Shown here one piece after another: positions 15,044 through 22,938 of a stretch of 40,641 nt of DNA. The DNA comes from Candidatus Nezhaarchaeota archaeon WYZ-LMO8 (GTDB lineage Archaea; Thermoproteota; Methanomethylicia; Nezhaarchaeales; WYZ-LMO8): assembly GCA_004347965.1 (NCBI GenBank), contig QNVF01000005.1, forward strand, positions 1 through 40,641. Direction: 5' to 3'. Positions within the stretch are counted from its first letter, which is position 1. The number at the start of each line of letters is the position of its first letter. The notes below the pieces were generated by a model that was not told the DNA's origin, made no database searches, and worked only from the letters and a program-made list of their open reading frames with translations. The position numbers and the translations under genes are program-made.

Positions 15044-15499
15044 TCAGAGCTCCTTTACCATAAGGTAAGCGTCTTCGCCCCAAGGATAGTAATTTCTCAA
15101 CAAGTTTGTAATTTTAAAGCCTAAACTCTTATAGAACGCTACTGCCTCTTCATTTGAAACAGCAACTTCAAGCAACGCCCTCTTCAATCCTTTCCTCTTA
15201 AAAGCATTAAGTAGAGTGATCATGAGTTTTGAACCTATACCTCTCCTCCTAAACTTAGACTTTACTGCTATAGATATGATGTGTCCACATCCATCACTTC
15301 TCTTGGCACCAACAACATAGCCCACCACTTCTTCGTTTACTGAAGCGACATAGAACATGTCGTGATGCAAGTGTAGAAGAAGTGATATCAGCCTTGGAGG
15401 GTAAGGTCTTTCAAAGCTTGACAACTCCACTTTAACTATTTGAGAGAAGTCTGATGGTACGGCTCTTCTTATAATTACAGCATTCTGCTCCATGCTCAT
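15044..15499 (-). CDS. rimI: RimI/Ard1-type N-acetyltransferase
   Basis: A 151-residue GNAT-fold acetyltransferase. The acetyl-CoA pyrophosphate loop is RRRGIGSK (84-91), followed by the helix that ends in ALLEVAVSNEEAVAFYKSLGF, as in RimI and Ard1 proteins that acetylate protein N-termini. Archaeal members acetylate a broad range of N-termini; the substrate here is inferred. The start ATG 15499 overlaps the stop codon of the radical SAM gene in an ATGA arrangement, so the two are co-translated. It precedes polB on the same strand. Confidence 0.87.
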   Translation of the reverse strand: MSMEQNAVIIRRAVPSDFSQIVKVELSSFERPYPPRLISLLLHLHHDMFYVASVNEEVVGYVVGAKRSDGCGHIISIAVKSKFRRRGIGSKLMITLLNAFKRKGLKRALLEVAVSNEEAVAFYKSLGFKITNLLRNYYPWGEDAYLMVKEL

Positions 15500-16512
15500 A
15501 CTGGTTCAGCTACGTAAATATTGTCTTTGCAAGCCAATATTCTAGCATGCACAATAGATCCTAGCTCAATATTAGAGGCATTTATTAGAGTTATTATGCG
15601 CTCTTGATGAAGATCTACAGCAAGTTTTTCTCCTCGAAGCCAGCCAAGACCAACTACTTGAACTCGCACCTTCTCACCTTTCTTAAAGCTCAATGGAACT
15701 TTAAGGTCTTTGACGATTCCAAAGTCCTCTGGCTTCAATACTAGTTTTACTTTGAACTTATCCTCAAGCTTACGCAGCTCCTTATAGAACTTAAACCACG
15801 TGATCGGTTTAACTCCTTTAGGCTTCCTTCCGTACTTGTGAGACACAAACTTCTGTATGCCTAAGGGGGGCCAATACTTGCCGGCCTTGATCTTTAGTGC
15901 ATACTCTACTATTCTCGGTATCTCTTGGTCGTTGAGCCCCGGGACCCAAACAGGTGCTATTAATAGGTCGATCTTACTGTTCGATATAGCTTCAGCCATG
16001 TTTAATACGTGGCTCAGGTCGTAATGTTGAGTACCAGCTAGCTTCTTAGCTAATCGTGGATTAAGGGAGTCAATTGATAGATTTATTCTAGATAGACCTG
16101 CAGCCTCTAAATCGCTTATCAATTTGTAGGATAGTAAGTACCCATGAGTTTGCATGGATATGATCTTTACACGAGGAAGCTCTGATAATCTATGAACTAA
16201 ATCGACGATCTTGGGGTATAATAGAGGATCACCGACAGTATCTATATGTGCTTCAAGGCTCTTCGATCTCTTAAACTTGATTACAGCTTTAACCCACTCA
16301 ATGAGGTGATCGAGGTCAACCAAGTATTCTGCTTGCCTATTCCTAGATGAGGGACCTGCATCAGTAGAACAAAAGATACAGGAGAGGGTACACGAAGATG
16401 ATGGTCTAACTTGTATTAAATTTGTCCCTCTATCTATTACCCCGAAGGCTATGCATCCAATCAATGGCCAGTTAATAGGAACTTCCACTAACGTTCTTTG
16501 CCGTAACGTCAT
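15496..16512 (-). CDS. Radical SAM protein with C-terminal TRAM-like domain
   Basis: A 338-residue radical SAM enzyme. The CxxxCxxC iron-sulfur motif is at C41, C45 and C48 (CTLSCIFC), and ISMQTHGYLL and INLSIDSL mark the SAM barrel. The last 70 residues (from about KKGEKVRVQVVGLGWL) are beta-rich and look like a TRAM/OB domain, which suggests RNA binding. This resembles an uncharacterised archaeal radical SAM group (COG2100-like); the reaction is unknown. ATG 16512 lies 57 nt from the divergent nucleotidyltransferase gene. It overlaps rimI by 4 nt. Confidence 0.85.
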   Translation of the reverse strand: MTLRQRTLVEVPINWPLIGCIAFGVIDRGTNLIQVRPSSSCTLSCIFCSTDAGPSSRNRQAEYLVDLDHLIEWVKAVIKFKRSKSLEAHIDTVGDPLLYPKIVDLVHRLSELPRVKIISMQTHGYLLSYKLISDLEAAGLSRINLSIDSLNPRLAKKLAGTQHYDLSHVLNMAEAISNSKIDLLIAPVWVPGLNDQEIPRIVEYALKIKAGKYWPPLGIQKFVSHKYGRKPKGVKPITWFKFYKELRKLEDKFKVKLVLKPEDFGIVKDLKVPLSFKKGEKVRVQVVGLGWLRGEKLAVDLHQERIITLINASNIELGSIVHARILACKDNIYVAEPV

Positions 16513-16540
16513 ACTTCTACATACATGTTGAGGGTTATGT

Positions 16541-16548
16541 TATTATAG
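16541..16548. promoter_or_regulatory. Shared TATA region between divergent radical SAM and nucleotidyltransferase genes
   Basis: The 57-nt gap holds TATTATAG in the middle. Read rightwards, its centre is 26 nt before the GTG at 16570; read leftwards it is about 32 nt before the ATG at 16512. One AT-rich core could therefore serve both genes, giving leaderless or very short-leader transcripts. The plus-strand gene also has GAGGT just upstream of its start. Confidence 0.4.
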
Positions 16549-16569
16549 CTTTCTGAGTATGAAGAGGTT

Positions 16570-17292
16570 GTGAGTAAGAGGAAGAAGCCAGTCAAGGTGG
16601 GGGATAGGGTAGAAGTAGTTTATAGTAATGAACATTGGAGGTTACTCTCTGAACTTCGAAGTAGGGCTTTGGAGGTAATGGAGAAATTAGAGGGATTAGG
16701 ACTTCGTACGCTTGTTCATGGTAGCATCGCTAGGGGGGATGTAAGCTCTACAAGCGACATTGACGTCGTCATACCTTACGTGGTGCCATCATATCGTGTT
16801 GAGGTCATACTTGATGAGCTAAGGATCAAGCCCTTTAAGCGACTATTAACTCAAGCTACACCAGCTCATGCTGTTAAGGCCCACATATACCTTGACGAGA
16901 GGACGATAATAACATTCCCCTTGACGAGCTTGACACGACATGAAAGGGAGTTCTATAAGTTTGGGGGTGAGCTAAGCTTCGATGAGTTAAAAGAAGGTAA
17001 GAGGGTATGCGGTATAGATAAGAGACTTAAGCTTATTGAGCCGACTTCAAGAGGTCATTACGAGGAGCCGATAATTGGAAGGGAGCTTTATGCTGCCAGC
17101 AAAGTGGGCGTAAGCCTGGACGTCGTTCAAGAGAGGATCAAGGTGTTAACGCGTAGAGATGAGGTTGGCAGAACTGGGGTGTATTTAAAGTACGAGGTTA
17201 ATCCTCATGAAAGCATTGAAGAAGCGCTTATGAGCCTTGCATCTAAAGACCCTGCTTTGAGGAGGATTTTAGTCTCAAGAGGATTCCTTTAA
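16570..17292 (+). CDS. Nucleotidyltransferase-fold protein
   Basis: A 240-residue protein with a polymerase-beta-type nucleotidyltransferase core: HGSIARGD at 50-57 (the GS motif) and SDIDVVIPY with D63 and D65 as metal ligands. It resembles a conserved archaeal family of predicted nucleotidyltransferases (COG1665-like) of unknown substrate. The C-terminal half is charged, with a segment that includes EVGRTGVYLKYEVNP. GTG 16570 is the start: an ATG at 16559 is out of frame and soon meets a stop. It converges on thiDN with an 18-nt overlap. Confidence 0.82.
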   Translation: MSKRKKPVKVGDRVEVVYSNEHWRLLSELRSRALEVMEKLEGLGLRTLVHGSIARGDVSSTSDIDVVIPYVVPSYRVEVILDELRIKPFKRLLTQATPAHAVKAHIYLDERTIITFPLTSLTRHEREFYKFGGELSFDELKEGKRVCGIDKRLKLIEPTSRGHYEEPIIGRELYAASKVGVSLDVVQERIKVLTRRDEVGRTGVYLKYEVNPHESIEEALMSLASKDPALRRILVSRGFL

Positions 17293-18681
17293 AGAGCCTA
17301 GATCCTTAAGCTTAGCTATTACCAGCTTTATCTTCTTGACGACATCTAAAGCGTCTCTTCCAAATACCCTTATCATGGGTTCCTTGCCTACATCGCCTAA
17401 GTCGTATATTACATCTGGCTCCTCCGTCAACTCCTTAATTGCTTCTCTAGCCCCCCACCTCATGCTTGAACCCTCTTTCATCTTCACTTCTAAGGGCTCT
17501 TTACTTCTATCGAAGGAAGCTACCTTAAAGTTCAGTTCTCTAATGGCCTTAAGTATGGCTTCTGAATATTTTATGTTCATGCAGGCTCTTATTGATGGCC
17601 ATTTCTTATTGACCTCTAAAAGCATAGCTCCTAAGTGCTTTGAAACTCCAAACCTTATTGTTCCTTGAGTCCTGAGGAAGCCTCTTATAGGTCTCAATCT
17701 TCCTTCTACTCCACATACTTCATCAGGTGACGTTGGGTTTCTAAGGCACATAACGATGTTCACGCCGACCTCAGGAGTTAGCTCATCTAAGCCATGCATA
17801 GATTCTATAACCTTTAGGGCCTCGTACATCTCCTCAAAAACTTTAACAAAATCTAGGGATTTGTAGTAGAGCTCAAGTGGATTAGCAATTTTCACCTCTC
17901 CTCTTAGCTTGTAAGAGCCTCTAACTACGTAATCCATGAGTAGGGAGGCTTTTGTAAAGGCATCAGTTAAGCTAAATCCATGAGCAATTAGGGCAGCTAG
18001 AGAGGATGCAAAGACACATCCTAGTCCATGAAAGGGACCCTCTAGGAAACGTTCTTTCTCGATGATTAGGATGTCACCTTGATGATAGAGGATGTCGAAA
18101 GCTTTTTGAGATGCTAAATGCCCTCCTTTTATGATTATAGACTTTGCACCCAGATCAGCTATCCTTCTAGCAGCCTCTTTAGCAGATTCTAAGTCGTGAA
18201 CGTCGACCTTACTCAATGAGCTTGCCTCTAGCGCGTTAAGCGTTACAACAGTTGATCTGGGAAGTAGTAAGTCGATGAGTGATTTTAAGCCCTCAGTCGT
18301 TATTAAGTCATGTCCGTCCCAGCTCTTAAGTATGAGGTCTAAGACTATTGGCACTTCTCTTGGCAGCTCTTCAGCAAGTACTTCAACGGTGCTACTCGTA
18401 TAAACCAAGCTTACTTTAGCTACTTGAGGGGTGCAATCTTCAAGTATTGCTTTGAGCTGTAGTCTTACAAGCTCTTGAGGGAAGGGTACAACCCCCTTTA
18501 CACCACTAGAATTCTCGATAACTATGCATGTCGCCAAAGCTAGGGGTAGAATCTTCATCATGCTTAATGTCTTTATGTCGGCATAGAGACCTGCCCCCGT
18601 GATGGGGTCAAGACCTCCTACTGCTAGAGCATGCTTAGGTTCAAGGAAGCTTAGTTCTCTCATAAATTGCAAAGATAACAC
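17275..18681 (-). CDS. thiDN: Bifunctional hydroxymethylpyrimidine phosphate kinase / thiamine phosphate synthase (ThiD-ThiN)
   Basis: A 468-residue fusion. Residues about 14-260 are ThiD, which phosphorylates hydroxymethylpyrimidine phosphate: AVGGLDPITGAG near the N-terminus, SSGVKGV, and GPFHGLGCVFASSLAA as the anion-hole region. Residues about 290-468 are ThiN, the archaeal thiamine phosphate synthase, with NIVMCLRNPTSPDEVCGVEG and WGAREAI. Together they cover two successive thiamine synthesis steps. The start may be GTG 18681 (AGAAG just upstream), TTG 18672 or ATG 18663; a TTTAAAG box centred at 18697 predicts initiation near 18671 and leaves the shorter starts open. Confidence 0.93.
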   Translation of the reverse strand: MLSLQFMRELSFLEPKHALAVGGLDPITGAGLYADIKTLSMMKILPLALATCIVIENSSGVKGVVPFPQELVRLQLKAILEDCTPQVAKVSLVYTSSTVEVLAEELPREVPIVLDLILKSWDGHDLITTEGLKSLIDLLLPRSTVVTLNALEASSLSKVDVHDLESAKEAARRIADLGAKSIIIKGGHLASQKAFDILYHQGDILIIEKERFLEGPFHGLGCVFASSLAALIAHGFSLTDAFTKASLLMDYVVRGSYKLRGEVKIANPLELYYKSLDFVKVFEEMYEALKVIESMHGLDELTPEVGVNIVMCLRNPTSPDEVCGVEGRLRPIRGFLRTQGTIRFGVSKHLGAMLLEVNKKWPSIRACMNIKYSEAILKAIRELNFKVASFDRSKEPLEVKMKEGSSMRWGAREAIKELTEEPDVIYDLGDVGKEPMIRVFGRDALDVVKKIKLVIAKLKDLGSLKESS

Positions 18682-18770
18682 CTTCTAGTGAAACTTTAAA
18701 GCATCAGCTTTAAGTAGTTAACGTGAGAGAAGGAGTTGATGATGAGGCTCAAAAGGGCGGACTTCATGGG

Positions 18771-19484
18771 ATGAAGAACCCACGCAGGACTGAATTGAAC
18801 TTATCTACATGCAAAGGAGTACTACTTGATTTAGGTGGCACTTTAATTTACGGTCCAAGCATTAGAGAGATCTTCGTTAAAAGTCTTCATAGTGAGAGCT
18901 TAAATCTTAAGATAGATGAGAGCGCTAAAAAAGGGCTCTCCATCACGTTTGAGAGAATTTATGATGGATTGAAGGTGATCAAAAGAAAGCTGCTAATCGA
19001 GGTTAGCTTATACAGCATTCTTAAAATGGTTCTGGAGGAGAGATTGAAGGCTGATGCAGGATTAATTGAGAGATTAAGAGAGACCCTCCTTAGTCTCTAC
19101 ATAGAAACACGTTCAGCTCATGATGATGCTCGCCTCTTCTTAAAGAAGCTGAAGACGCTAGGTTATAGGATAATGATCGTATCAAACGCCCTTGATCACT
19201 ACATGGCTTTAGGTTCTCTTGAAAAGCTAAAGTTAATCAACTATGTGGATGACGTACTAACCTCAGCTCAATTAGGTATCCGCAAACCACACCCTTTAAT
19301 ATACATAATAGCCATGGAGAAGTTGAAGACCTCCAATGTTGTGTTCATTGGAGATGATGTTGAAGCGGATGTTCTAGGACCTTTAAGAGTTGGAATACCT
19401 GCGATACACGTAGTTAGGAAAGGTGTGAGGCTTAAGAGGAGCTTAAGTACCCTCTCCGATGTTCTCGATATGATTTTAACCTAG
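18771..19484 (+). CDS. HAD-superfamily hydrolase
   Basis: About 237 residues of the haloacid dehalogenase fold. Motif I is VLLDLGGTL, with the nucleophile Asp and a Gly where many phosphatases have the acid/base Asp, a variant seen in the DLGGTL subgroup. Motif II is MIVSNALD, motif III is RKPHPLIY, and motif IV is FIGDDVEADV. The cap is helical (about 20-100). Substrate unknown. I prefer ATG 18771; an in-frame GTG at 18723 would add 16 residues and sits at the position predicted by the TATA-like element at 18694-18701, so a leaderless longer form is possible. The TIP49 gene follows 35 nt downstream. Confidence 0.83.
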   Translation: MKNPRRTELNLSTCKGVLLDLGGTLIYGPSIREIFVKSLHSESLNLKIDESAKKGLSITFERIYDGLKVIKRKLLIEVSLYSILKMVLEERLKADAGLIERLRETLLSLYIETRSAHDDARLFLKKLKTLGYRIMIVSNALDHYMALGSLEKLKLINYVDDVLTSAQLGIRKPHPLIYIIAMEKLKTSNVVFIGDDVEADVLGPLRVGIPAIHVVRKGVRLKRSLSTLSDVLDMILT

Positions 19485-19519
19485 CTTGTAATATAGAATT
19501 GAGATGTGGAGGGTAGGAG

Positions 19520-20878
19520 ATGACCTCAAAGGTTATGCCCATCAGCCGCTTTGAAAGGGTAGGTGCTCACAGCCACATAAAGGGTCTTGGAGTTAGAGAC
19601 GGTAAGGCTCTCCCAGTAGCTGACGGTATGGTTGGACAGATCGAGGCTAGAGAGGCAGCAGCAATAGTTGTTGACATGATCAGAAGGGGGAAGATGGCTG
19701 GGCGAGGTATACTGCTTGTAGGTCCTCCTGGTTCGGGGAAGACAGCGTTGGCCTCTGCTATAGCTAAAGAGTTGGGAGAGGACGTTCCATTCATAGCGAT
19801 ATCGGCTTCAGAAGTTTACTCAACGGAGTTAAAGAAGTCGGAGTTCATAATGCAAGCTCTTAGAAAAGCAATAGGTGTCCGCATTAGAGAGATAAGAAAG
19901 ATCTACGAGGGTATGGTAACGGAGCTTGAAATCAAGACTGGCAAGAGCCCCTACAATCCTTATCAGCAAGTTCCTGTAGGTGCCAAGATAAGGTTAAAGA
20001 CGAAGCTCGAAGAGAAGACGTTTAATGTTGACGAAGCCGTAGCTATGGAGCTTATAGGTAAGGGAGTTCAAGTGGGAGACGTTATATGGATTGATGCTGA
20101 AACTGGAAGGATCACAAGACTAGGAAGGTGTGAGGAAGTACCATCAGAATACAAGTACGATATCGAAGTCTCACAAAAAGTTCCCTTGCCTCGCGGACCC
20201 ATATCTACAGAAAAAGAGTTCATCCATACCATCACGCTACATCAGCTTGATGTGAGTTATGCTAGGAGTACTAGTTCAAGCATCTTCAGCCTATTGTTTG
20301 GAGGAAGAGAGGATAAAGAGATACCACCTGAAGAGAGACAAAGAGTTGATAGGATGGTTAAGGAGTGGGTTGACGAGGGTAGAGCAGAGATAATACCAGG
20401 AGTCCTGTTTATAGATGACGTCCACATGCTTGATCTAGAGTCCTTCGCGTACCTAGGTAGAGCTATGGAAAGCGAGTTAGCACCAATAATAGTTCTAGCA
20501 ACCAATAGAGGCATGGCTAAGATAAGAGGCACTGATATAGAGGCCCCTCACGGAGTACCGCTTGATTTATTGGACAGGCTGCTAATCATAAAGATGAGAC
20601 CTTACACCGAAGACGAAGTTAAAGAAATATTAAAGGTGAGGGCGAAGGAGGAAGGGGTAAAGCTAAGTGACGATGCCTTAGAGGTCTTGACTAAAATAGG
20701 TGTTGAGAGTTCTCTGAGGTACGCAGTTCAACTTCTTGCACCAGCTCTTGAAATAGCTAAGTATCAAGGTAGAGACGTTGTGACGAGTGAGGATGTTAAG
20801 CGTGCTTGTGAGATGTTCATTGACGTTAAGAAGTCAGTGAGCTATCTGAAGAAGTACGAAGAAATGTTCCTTAAGTAA
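19520..20878 (+). CDS. RuvB-like AAA+ ATPase (TIP49/RuvBL family)
   Basis: A 452-residue homologue of eukaryotic RuvBL1/2. In order: FERVGAHSHIKGLG N-terminal signature, Walker A GPPGSGKT (68-75), an inserted OB-like domain II (about 125-240), Walker B LFIDDVHMLD (about 296-305), sensor 1 VLATNRG, and sensor 2 SLRYAVQLL. The family forms hexameric rings; archaeal function is not settled. Walker B has D299-D300 where the family usually has D-E, so the catalytic glutamate is replaced by aspartate. ATG 19520 has a strong GGAGGGTAGGAG upstream. The 3' end overlaps the DUF72 gene by 8 nt. Confidence 0.94.
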   Translation: MTSKVMPISRFERVGAHSHIKGLGVRDGKALPVADGMVGQIEAREAAAIVVDMIRRGKMAGRGILLVGPPGSGKTALASAIAKELGEDVPFIAISASEVYSTELKKSEFIMQALRKAIGVRIREIRKIYEGMVTELEIKTGKSPYNPYQQVPVGAKIRLKTKLEEKTFNVDEAVAMELIGKGVQVGDVIWIDAETGRITRLGRCEEVPSEYKYDIEVSQKVPLPRGPISTEKEFIHTITLHQLDVSYARSTSSSIFSLLFGGREDKEIPPEERQRVDRMVKEWVDEGRAEIIPGVLFIDDVHMLDLESFAYLGRAMESELAPIIVLATNRGMAKIRGTDIEAPHGVPLDLLDRLLIIKMRPYTEDEVKEILKVRAKEEGVKLSDDALEVLTKIGVESSLRYAVQLLAPALEIAKYQGRDVVTSEDVKRACEMFIDVKKSVSYLKKYEEMFLK

Positions 20879-21575
20879 CCACTATCTTTTTAAAGTCGAG
20901 AGCGTCATTAGCCATGTTGGTGTTGTTAAATAGCACGTAAACAATTTTGTCCTTCTCGTAGGGCTTAACCCATCTTTCGTACAAATGCCTTAGCTCCTCC
21001 ATGCTGTAGTCATAGACGTAAGCTCTTCTTCCTAAACCATGAAGCCTGTAGTAGATAACTTGACTTAAGGTTGTTGCTAGACTTTGCTTAAACGGGTCAA
21101 CTATGTGAATTATTTCTAGTTTCTCGCAAAGCTTCCTTATAGTCTCAACATCCCAACTATTATGTCTAAACTCTATCCCTATAACCAGTCCTTGAGGTCT
21201 CTCAACGTTGTTCAAAAAGCTCACAACGTTAGAGATGTTTTCGTTAGACTTTATGAAGGAGGGAGACATTTGTAGCACTAAGACCGAACACATCAAAGCC
21301 CTAGCTACTTCTAGGGTTCTCTCCCATGCCTGAAAGTTCTCACGCGTCGGCTTTAAGTGACCATATTTACCGTAATCCTCACTTGATATCTTGAGACCGC
21401 TCTTCCTCCACGTAGGACTTGAAGGTGGATGTGTTAGCGCTTGCCATGCTTTCATAGTATAAATGAAGTTTGGAGGTGCTTCATCCCGCCATTTCTTAGC
21501 AGTCTCTACTGATGGTAGCTTATAAAAAGTTGACTGCAATTCTATGAGGTCAAAGACTTCAAAGTACCTCTTCAT
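20871..21575 (-). CDS. DUF72 family protein (TIM-barrel-like)
   Basis: A 234-residue protein with DUF72 marks: FDLIELQSTFYKLP near the start, PPNFIYTMKAWQALTH, GIEFRHNSWD and YYRLHGLG. The family has a TIM-barrel-like fold and unknown function. ATG 21575 is the first standard start, but the frame stays open upstream and encodes IKIGCCGWAIKGG, the usual first strand of the family. The only candidates for a start further up are non-standard: CTG at 21620, with GGTGAT about 6 nt before it, or ATT at 21614. The true protein is therefore probably about 13-15 residues longer. Confidence 0.85.
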   Translation of the reverse strand: MKRYFEVFDLIELQSTFYKLPSVETAKKWRDEAPPNFIYTMKAWQALTHPPSSPTWRKSGLKISSEDYGKYGHLKPTRENFQAWERTLEVARALMCSVLVLQMSPSFIKSNENISNVVSFLNNVERPQGLVIGIEFRHNSWDVETIRKLCEKLEIIHIVDPFKQSLATTLSQVIYYRLHGLGRRAYVYDYSMEELRHLYERWVKPYEKDKIVYVLFNNTNMANDALDFKKIVVT

Positions 21576-21699
21576 TCCACCTTTAATAGCCCAACCACAA
21601 CAACCTATCTTAATGGTCAGGGTAAATCACCACTCGTATCTAAAGAAAAGTGTTGAAAGGTTTTAGAAAAACATTTAAGAGAGCATTCTTGAAGAAAGA

Positions 21700-22938
21700 A
21701 TGATGGAGAAGTCAAGTAGCGGTCTCATCATAATAAGCATTGTGGTCTCCATAACTGTTGTCTTAGTGCTTCTACTTGTTGTTTATGGAAATATACTTGG
21801 AACTATTGATAACAACTCTACTACTCTCTTTCGTTATCGATGCAATATTACGATAATAGTTCAAGGGGATGTTAGTGACCTTGAGGACGTCAATCACATC
21901 CTCATCTTCTCAAACACCACTAACCAGATGGTTTTCTTTGAAGACGTTAAGTGCATGATTAATGGCAGGGACGTCATGTGGTATTTAGCGGTTAACGATG
22001 ATGGAAATACCATATTGACATTTGATCTTCCTCAAAGTTCGATAGGAAATGGAAGCACTATGGTAATATGTTTTAGTGCTAAGATAATTCAAAAAGTAGT
22101 AGCCTGTAACTTCTCTATTGATGAGCTTAAGAAAGCTACATTGGACGAAATACCTTTAAATCTTGCAGAGCTTTATTCAAACAATGGCAGTACGTGGCCT
22201 ATCTCTATAGAGATTCATAATCTTTCACATGAACTTGCTGGAGAGAACAGAAATATTTTTGATATCTTAAGTGCATTTTCGAAATGGATTGAGGAGAGCG
22301 TCGCTTACCCCTTAAATCAGAGCGTTAAAGTTGTTATAGGTCCTCAGTTCCCCGAGGAAACTTATAGGATGAGGGTAGGTGATTGCGATGATTGTAGCAT
22401 TCTTTTCACAACAATGTGTAGAGCTTTGGGCATACCATCTTTCATGCAGATAGGTGGGATACCTAACTCAGCATTGAAAGAGGAGGTTGTGAGGTATCAT
22501 GGCAATTACGTTTATAAGTCTAGTGGGATCGGGTGGCATGCATGGAGCATGGTGTACTTTCCTGGTGTAGGATGGGTGCCAGTAGACATAGTGTATTTTG
22601 AGGGTGCAAAAATAGAATTGATACCTGGTGGTCTTGTCTCTATAAAAAGCCCTCTAGGATTGGCTCCTCGAATAGTTTCGTCAGCTTACTTTAAGGTTAA
22701 TCCAATAATTTACGCAAACATTACGACTTTAGACTACATCAAAGGAGTAAGAGCATTGGAAAACGCAATCGCGGAGGGTAGAATTAAGTATACACTTATT
22801 GAGGAGTTAGTGGCCCTGAATTATAGGTTTCCATTACCGATTGAGTTACCATTAATCTTAGGAGGAGTTTTTATACTTGCACTGCTCGTAACCTTCCTTC
22901 ATTTTAAGAGAAGAAAGCGCCTCCTGAAGGAGGTGTGA
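21700..22938 (+). CDS. Membrane-anchored transglutaminase-like protein
   Basis: A 412-residue bitopic or two-span protein. A span at about 9-30 is followed by a large extracytoplasmic part and a C-terminal span (about 377-400) with a basic tail, KRRKRLL. The transglutaminase-like core has the full triad: C229 in VGDCDDCSILF, H280 in WHAWSMVYF and D296 in VPVDIVYF. Such domains act as cysteine proteases or amidases; the substrate is unknown, and several N-glycosylation-type NxS/T sites fit an outside location. ATG 21700 lies about 26 nt after a TATA-like ACATTTAAG, giving a leaderless transcript. Its last 81 nt overlap the helicase gene on the other strand. Confidence 0.85.
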   Translation: MMEKSSSGLIIISIVVSITVVLVLLLVVYGNILGTIDNNSTTLFRYRCNITIIVQGDVSDLEDVNHILIFSNTTNQMVFFEDVKCMINGRDVMWYLAVNDDGNTILTFDLPQSSIGNGSTMVICFSAKIIQKVVACNFSIDELKKATLDEIPLNLAELYSNNGSTWPISIEIHNLSHELAGENRNIFDILSAFSKWIEESVAYPLNQSVKVVIGPQFPEETYRMRVGDCDDCSILFTTMCRALGIPSFMQIGGIPNSALKEEVVRYHGNYVYKSSGIGWHAWSMVYFPGVGWVPVDIVYFEGAKIELIPGGLVSIKSPLGLAPRIVSSAYFKVNPIIYANITTLDYIKGVRALENAIAEGRIKYTLIEELVALNYRFPLPIELPLILGGVFILALLVTFLHFKRRKRLLKEV

